Source: Icerya purchasi (taxonomy: Eukaryota; Arthropoda; Insecta; Hemiptera; Monophlebidae). From it: DNA of 64,000 bases. Positions 62,201 to 64,000 of this stretch are shown one piece after another (within the stretch, counting starts at the first letter, position 1; each line of letters begins with the position of its first letter). The notes under the pieces are model-generated. The model made no database searches. It saw only the letters and a program-made list of their open reading frames with translations, and was not told the origin of the DNA. The stretch lies in NCBI GenBank assembly GCA_039619475.1, contig CM077115.1:182186106-182250105 (forward strand). The letters run 5' to 3'. Position numbers and translations under genes: made by a program.

Positions 62201-63591
62201 GTGGAATAACGACCTATCCGGAATTAAAGAAGAAAGCCTGTGACAGGCTTAGATGGAAGCAGTTGATACATGGGGCGAACCAGCCGACAGGCTGATACAC
62301 TGATGATGATTTATTTTATAGCGAAGCGAAAAAAGCAAAATAAAATTGCAAAAATTTGTTCCGACATTAGTTTTAATTTCCTCGCTAAAAAAAAAAAAAC
62401 AGACAAACGATAAATAATGAGTGAAATAAACTCACTGGAAGTAATCGTATAACTTGCGAAATTTTTAAGTAATAAGAAGAAAAATATGACGAATTGTATT
62501 GAGCATCTGTAATCTTACGCATGTAAAACTTCGCCATATTACCGGTTTCTACAAGTGTTATAACGGAAAATTGTCACACATATTGGAAAAAACATCAAAA
62601 AAAAAAAATGACAGTAATACAAAAGTGGAATTGATGACACACCTTTAAACATCTTTATATAGAAATATATAAAGGCAATTATAACTGTCAGCAGCGATAA
62701 GCATTTTAAGAGACAATAAACTCTTAAAATACGAAGGTAAAATGGTAATTACAAGGTTACCGGGAAATGTGAAATACTTAAAATTCCGATTAACGTTTTT
62801 ACCGTATAATTTTAATAGTTTTAAAAATGAAATTACTTTATTAATTTTTATATTACACTATAGGAGTGGGTACACCGACGTTTCGTAAGAAGATAACCAA
62901 TTATTTCGTAATTTCCGCTAGTGTAAAAGTAAAATGCAGACAGTACATTTGGCATCCTTTCTTTGAACAACTAAAAGAGTACGTTAAATTTTTGCAGTAA
63001 CATTAGAAGAAGACAGAAATATTACATAACATCCGATTTATACGTGATATAAATCCGTATTCAAAGCACGAAATCTGCGAGTAAAAATCTAGTCAGTTTT
63101 TGTTATGTAAAATGGTATTTGTCTGTCCTAGTTTGTTGACAATTTATTCCGGTCGAAGGTTTATTAATCGGATTCTAAATTTAAGGTCGTCGCTCAAACG
63201 GCTGGAAAGCGTCCAATTAAAAAAGTAACCTCTATCAAGGACACGAGCAAACAATAAATAAACTGTTTAAAATTGAAACATTCTCATTTGGTAAATACCA
63301 TTGAAATAAACAAAAACCTTTGCAGACATTCGCACGATCTATAAATAGAGTACGCACAGACATATTAAATTATAAGTGCCGGTAAACCTTTACTTACTTA
63401 CGAGATATCGTTATCGGATATCGAATATCGTTTGCATATGCTGCGTACGTAGGTATCAACACGGAAATAGCCAAAGACGCCGCTAATAAAATCTTGCCGA
63501 CAAACGGGTATTTACTTAAAGGATACAATATTAAAGGAGACAATAGGAACAGCTGCATATAAACGGATAAATACCAGCTCTGTTTTAAACA
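53056..63591 (-). CDS. NRF-6-like (nose resistant to fluoxetine) membrane acyltransferase, 3' half of gene
   Basis: Five exons on the minus strand in transcription order: 63591-63398, 56098-55960, 55234-55045, 54862-54720 and 53178-53056. All junctions are GT/AG and the phases fit (2, 0, 1, 0). They encode the last 262 residues and a TAA stop. The sequence follows the C-terminal half of insect NRF-6-like proteins: SWYLSVYMQLFLLSPLILYP, then PTHVRFSSYLVGLACGYF, YMGLHRLAWTLGIAWLI, LFIPLGRLTYSLYLIY and SFFGDLIVDFLLAF. Hydrophobic segments recur, as expected of the multi-pass acyltransferase-3 domain. The N-terminal NRF domain and first membrane segments must lie beyond 64000. The largest intron (56099-63397) holds transposon copies. 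Family members act in lipid or small-molecule handling in membranes; the exact substrate is unknown. Confidence 0.9.
54351..54625. mobile_element. hAT-like MITE, 275 bp, in an NRF-6-like intron
   Basis: It begins CATGGGCGTCGCCAGC and ends with the reverse complement of CAAGGGCGTCGCCAGC (15 of 16 identical). It is flanked by perfect 8-bp duplications CAGTTCAT at 54343-54350 and 54626-54633. Eight-base duplications with a CANGGG terminus fit the hAT superfamily. Internally it has a GGGGGC triple repeat (54366-54384) and a C-run near the right end. No coding capacity. The exact duplication suggests a relatively young insertion. Confidence 0.9.
54720..54862 (-). CDS. NRF-6-like, penultimate exon
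   Basis: Acceptor ATCGTTTTTGCAG at 54863 and donor GTAACG below 54720. With the preceding G it encodes GILSRFLSSKLFIPLGRLTY and SLYLIYMVVLLYEFGTVKS, ending YYSFVDT in phase 0. The RLTYxxYL block is the most conserved part of this region of the family. Relatives usually have histidine-proline after YL(V/I); here the residues are tyrosine-methionine. Confidence 0.92.
55045..55234 (-). CDS. NRF-6-like, middle exon
   Basis: Acceptor TTAACACAG then ATTTGCAGA, and donor AAAG/GTAGCT. It encodes a membrane segment (RTFVCVISCILSLTAVFGCY), then DRPYNRIYSSLYMGLHRLAW and TLGIAWLIVSSILSKK. The block with LHRxAWxLGxAWLIxxC is typical of NRF-6-like proteins. Starts in phase 0 and ends in phase 1. Confidence 0.93.
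55960..56098 (-). CDS. NRF-6-like, second exon in window
   Basis: Acceptor TTTATCCTATAG then TGAAACGC, and donor CGCTGG/GTAATT. It encodes ETLVNFENRVNFIPTHVRF and SSYLVGLACGYFLFQ. The P(T/W)xRxxxYLVGxxxGY block is diagnostic of the family. The first base completes a codon begun in the exon at 63398, and the exon ends in phase 0. Confidence 0.92.
56238..56274. repeat. (TA)n microsatellite
   Basis: Alternating TA run in the large NRF-6-like intron. Confidence 0.95.
56914..57275. mobile_element. MITE, copy 2 of the CAGGGCCGTATCT family (inverted relative to copies 1 and 3)
   Basis: Ends CAGGGCCGTATCTAGACC at the left and the inverted GATGCGGCCCTG at the right. The interior is the reverse complement of the copies at 14351 and 61383 and carries a TA/TG microsatellite at the expected subterminal position (56970-57002). 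Flanking 8-mers CATATTTA and TATATGTA agree at six of eight positions, compatible with a decayed 8-bp duplication. The 83-codon frame inside has no meaning. Confidence 0.88.
57276..61382. other. NRF-6-like intron sequence, no features recognised
   Basis: AT-rich intronic DNA with no open frame of interest. A26 run at about 60349-60371. Confidence 0.5.
61383..61740. mobile_element. MITE, copy 3 of the CAGGGCCGTATCT family
   Basis: CAGGGCCGTATCTCAGG at the left, inverted CCTAGATACGGCCCTG at the right, 358 bp, with the best-preserved termini of the three copies. Same orientation as 14351-14706 and alignable along its whole length by eye. Flanks ATTAAAAA and ATTACAAT agree at six of eight positions. 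It lies in the large NRF-6-like intron. Confidence 0.9.
61961..62312 (+). mobile_element. Endonuclease-RT type LINE, 3' end only
   Basis: The open stretch 61961-62209 encodes the C-terminal end of ORF2: ISWVEKINNKVVQERLKEKG, RRLKWLGHAFRQNQN and IIEGKIMGKKPRGRPR. After a frameshift near 62205 it continues YPELKKKACDRLRWKQLIHG and stops. The element ends in a TGATGATGAT tail (62301-62311), like the related copies at 15088 and 30760. The first 82-codon frame has an internal ATG, but this is a truncated transposon end in an intron, not a host gene. Confidence 0.8.
63398..63591 (-). CDS. NRF-6-like, first exon in window
   Basis: Acceptor TTCATTTCAG then TGTTTAAAACAG. The donor is placed at CGTAA/GTAAGT rather than the overlapping CTC/GTAAGT four bases upstream, because only this choice keeps the frame into the exon at 56098. 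It encodes CLKQSWYLSVYMQLFLLSPL and ILYPLSKYPFVGKILLAA, then a membrane segment. The WYLxxxMQxFxxSPLxxYP block is diagnostic of NRF-6-like proteins. Confidence 0.92.
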
Positions 63592-64000
63592 CTGAAATGA
63601 ACAGGAAATACAAAAAAAAACTATATTCAGACAGAGCTTTTATTTTCTTCGAGTAAATAAAAATTGTACGTTCACATTTCGGAACTGAAAAATCTTCATC
63701 TATTTACTTAAAAGTTAACATTTAAAAAATACTATCAAAGTTTTAAGTGTAGTAAATAAAAACACAAAATGAACATATTAATAATTACTTTTTGGGGCCT
63801 AGCATTAAATACCCCATTTGGTCACTGACTGATCGTTAAATCTTTTTCAGCTACTATTTAAATTCATTTTTATTTTTAACATCGCTAAAAAGTGAACTCT
63901 ACCAAACGCTGAAACCATCATGAAAACGGCGCTAAACGTAATATTAACATAATTATCCCGACTGAGAGATTTTGACGTTTTCGAAAGTAAGTTAAAAACA
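63592..64000 (-). other. Upstream NRF-6-like intron (to window edge)
   Basis: No exon with the expected upstream family motifs was found before the window ends. The remaining N-terminal exons are presumably beyond 64000. Confidence 0.6.

Noticed and set aside
63840..64000. Possible further upstream exon of the NRF-6-like gene (LSVGIIMLILRLAP on the minus strand)
   Set aside because: It faintly recalls the RLTP region of the family, but no fitting splice donor follows and a stop interrupts it.

Overview
The window is insect nuclear DNA: AT-rich, with long introns, dense microsatellites and many decayed transposable elements. The only host gene I can support is on the minus strand at the right end. 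It is the 3' half of a nose-resistant-to-fluoxetine (NRF-6)-like membrane acyltransferase, built from five phase-compatible exons between 63591 and 53056. The abundance of Jockey-, CR1- and RTE-like LINEs, a tRNA-derived SINE and hAT-like MITEs suits a large insect genome. A hemipteran is a guess, not something the sequence proves.

Layout. 1-9500: RNase H-bearing LINE 3' ends (1-765, 3817-4540, 8200-8640), SINE pieces and a 260-bp inverted repeat (6346-6606). 9500-27060: more SINE copies, a MITE (14351-14706), a minus-strand endonuclease-RT LINE remnant (15088-16545), two CR1-like LINE remnants on opposite strands (18445-20193 and 21169-23226) and a 618-bp TIR element (20291-20908). 27060-36846: mostly unassigned, with an RT remnant (30760-31597), a transposon-associated pseudogene (32448-33270) and a long ATT microsatellite. 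36848-41471: a full-length, apparently intact Jockey-clade retrotransposon with both ORFs open, a poly(A) tail and a 13-bp target-site duplication. It carries an unexplained 45-nt poly(T) at its 5' edge. 41472-52230: mostly unassigned AT-rich DNA, with a palindromic repeat (42855-42982) and a 1.49-kb element with about 30-bp terminal inverted repeats (50495-51980). That element carries a broken DUF7869-type open reading frame. 53056-64000: the NRF-6-like gene, whose introns hold a hAT-like MITE with a perfect 8-bp duplication (54351-54625), two copies of a 360-bp MITE family and a LINE 3' end.

How the parts relate. The Jockey element encodes an RNA-binding ORF1 protein and an endonuclease/reverse transcriptase that would act together in target-primed insertion, and is the only potentially active mobile element here. 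The SINEs and MITEs have no coding capacity and would depend on other elements. The NRF-6-like gene is independent of them, though its introns have absorbed several. No tRNA, rRNA, CRISPR or bacterial-type features were seen.
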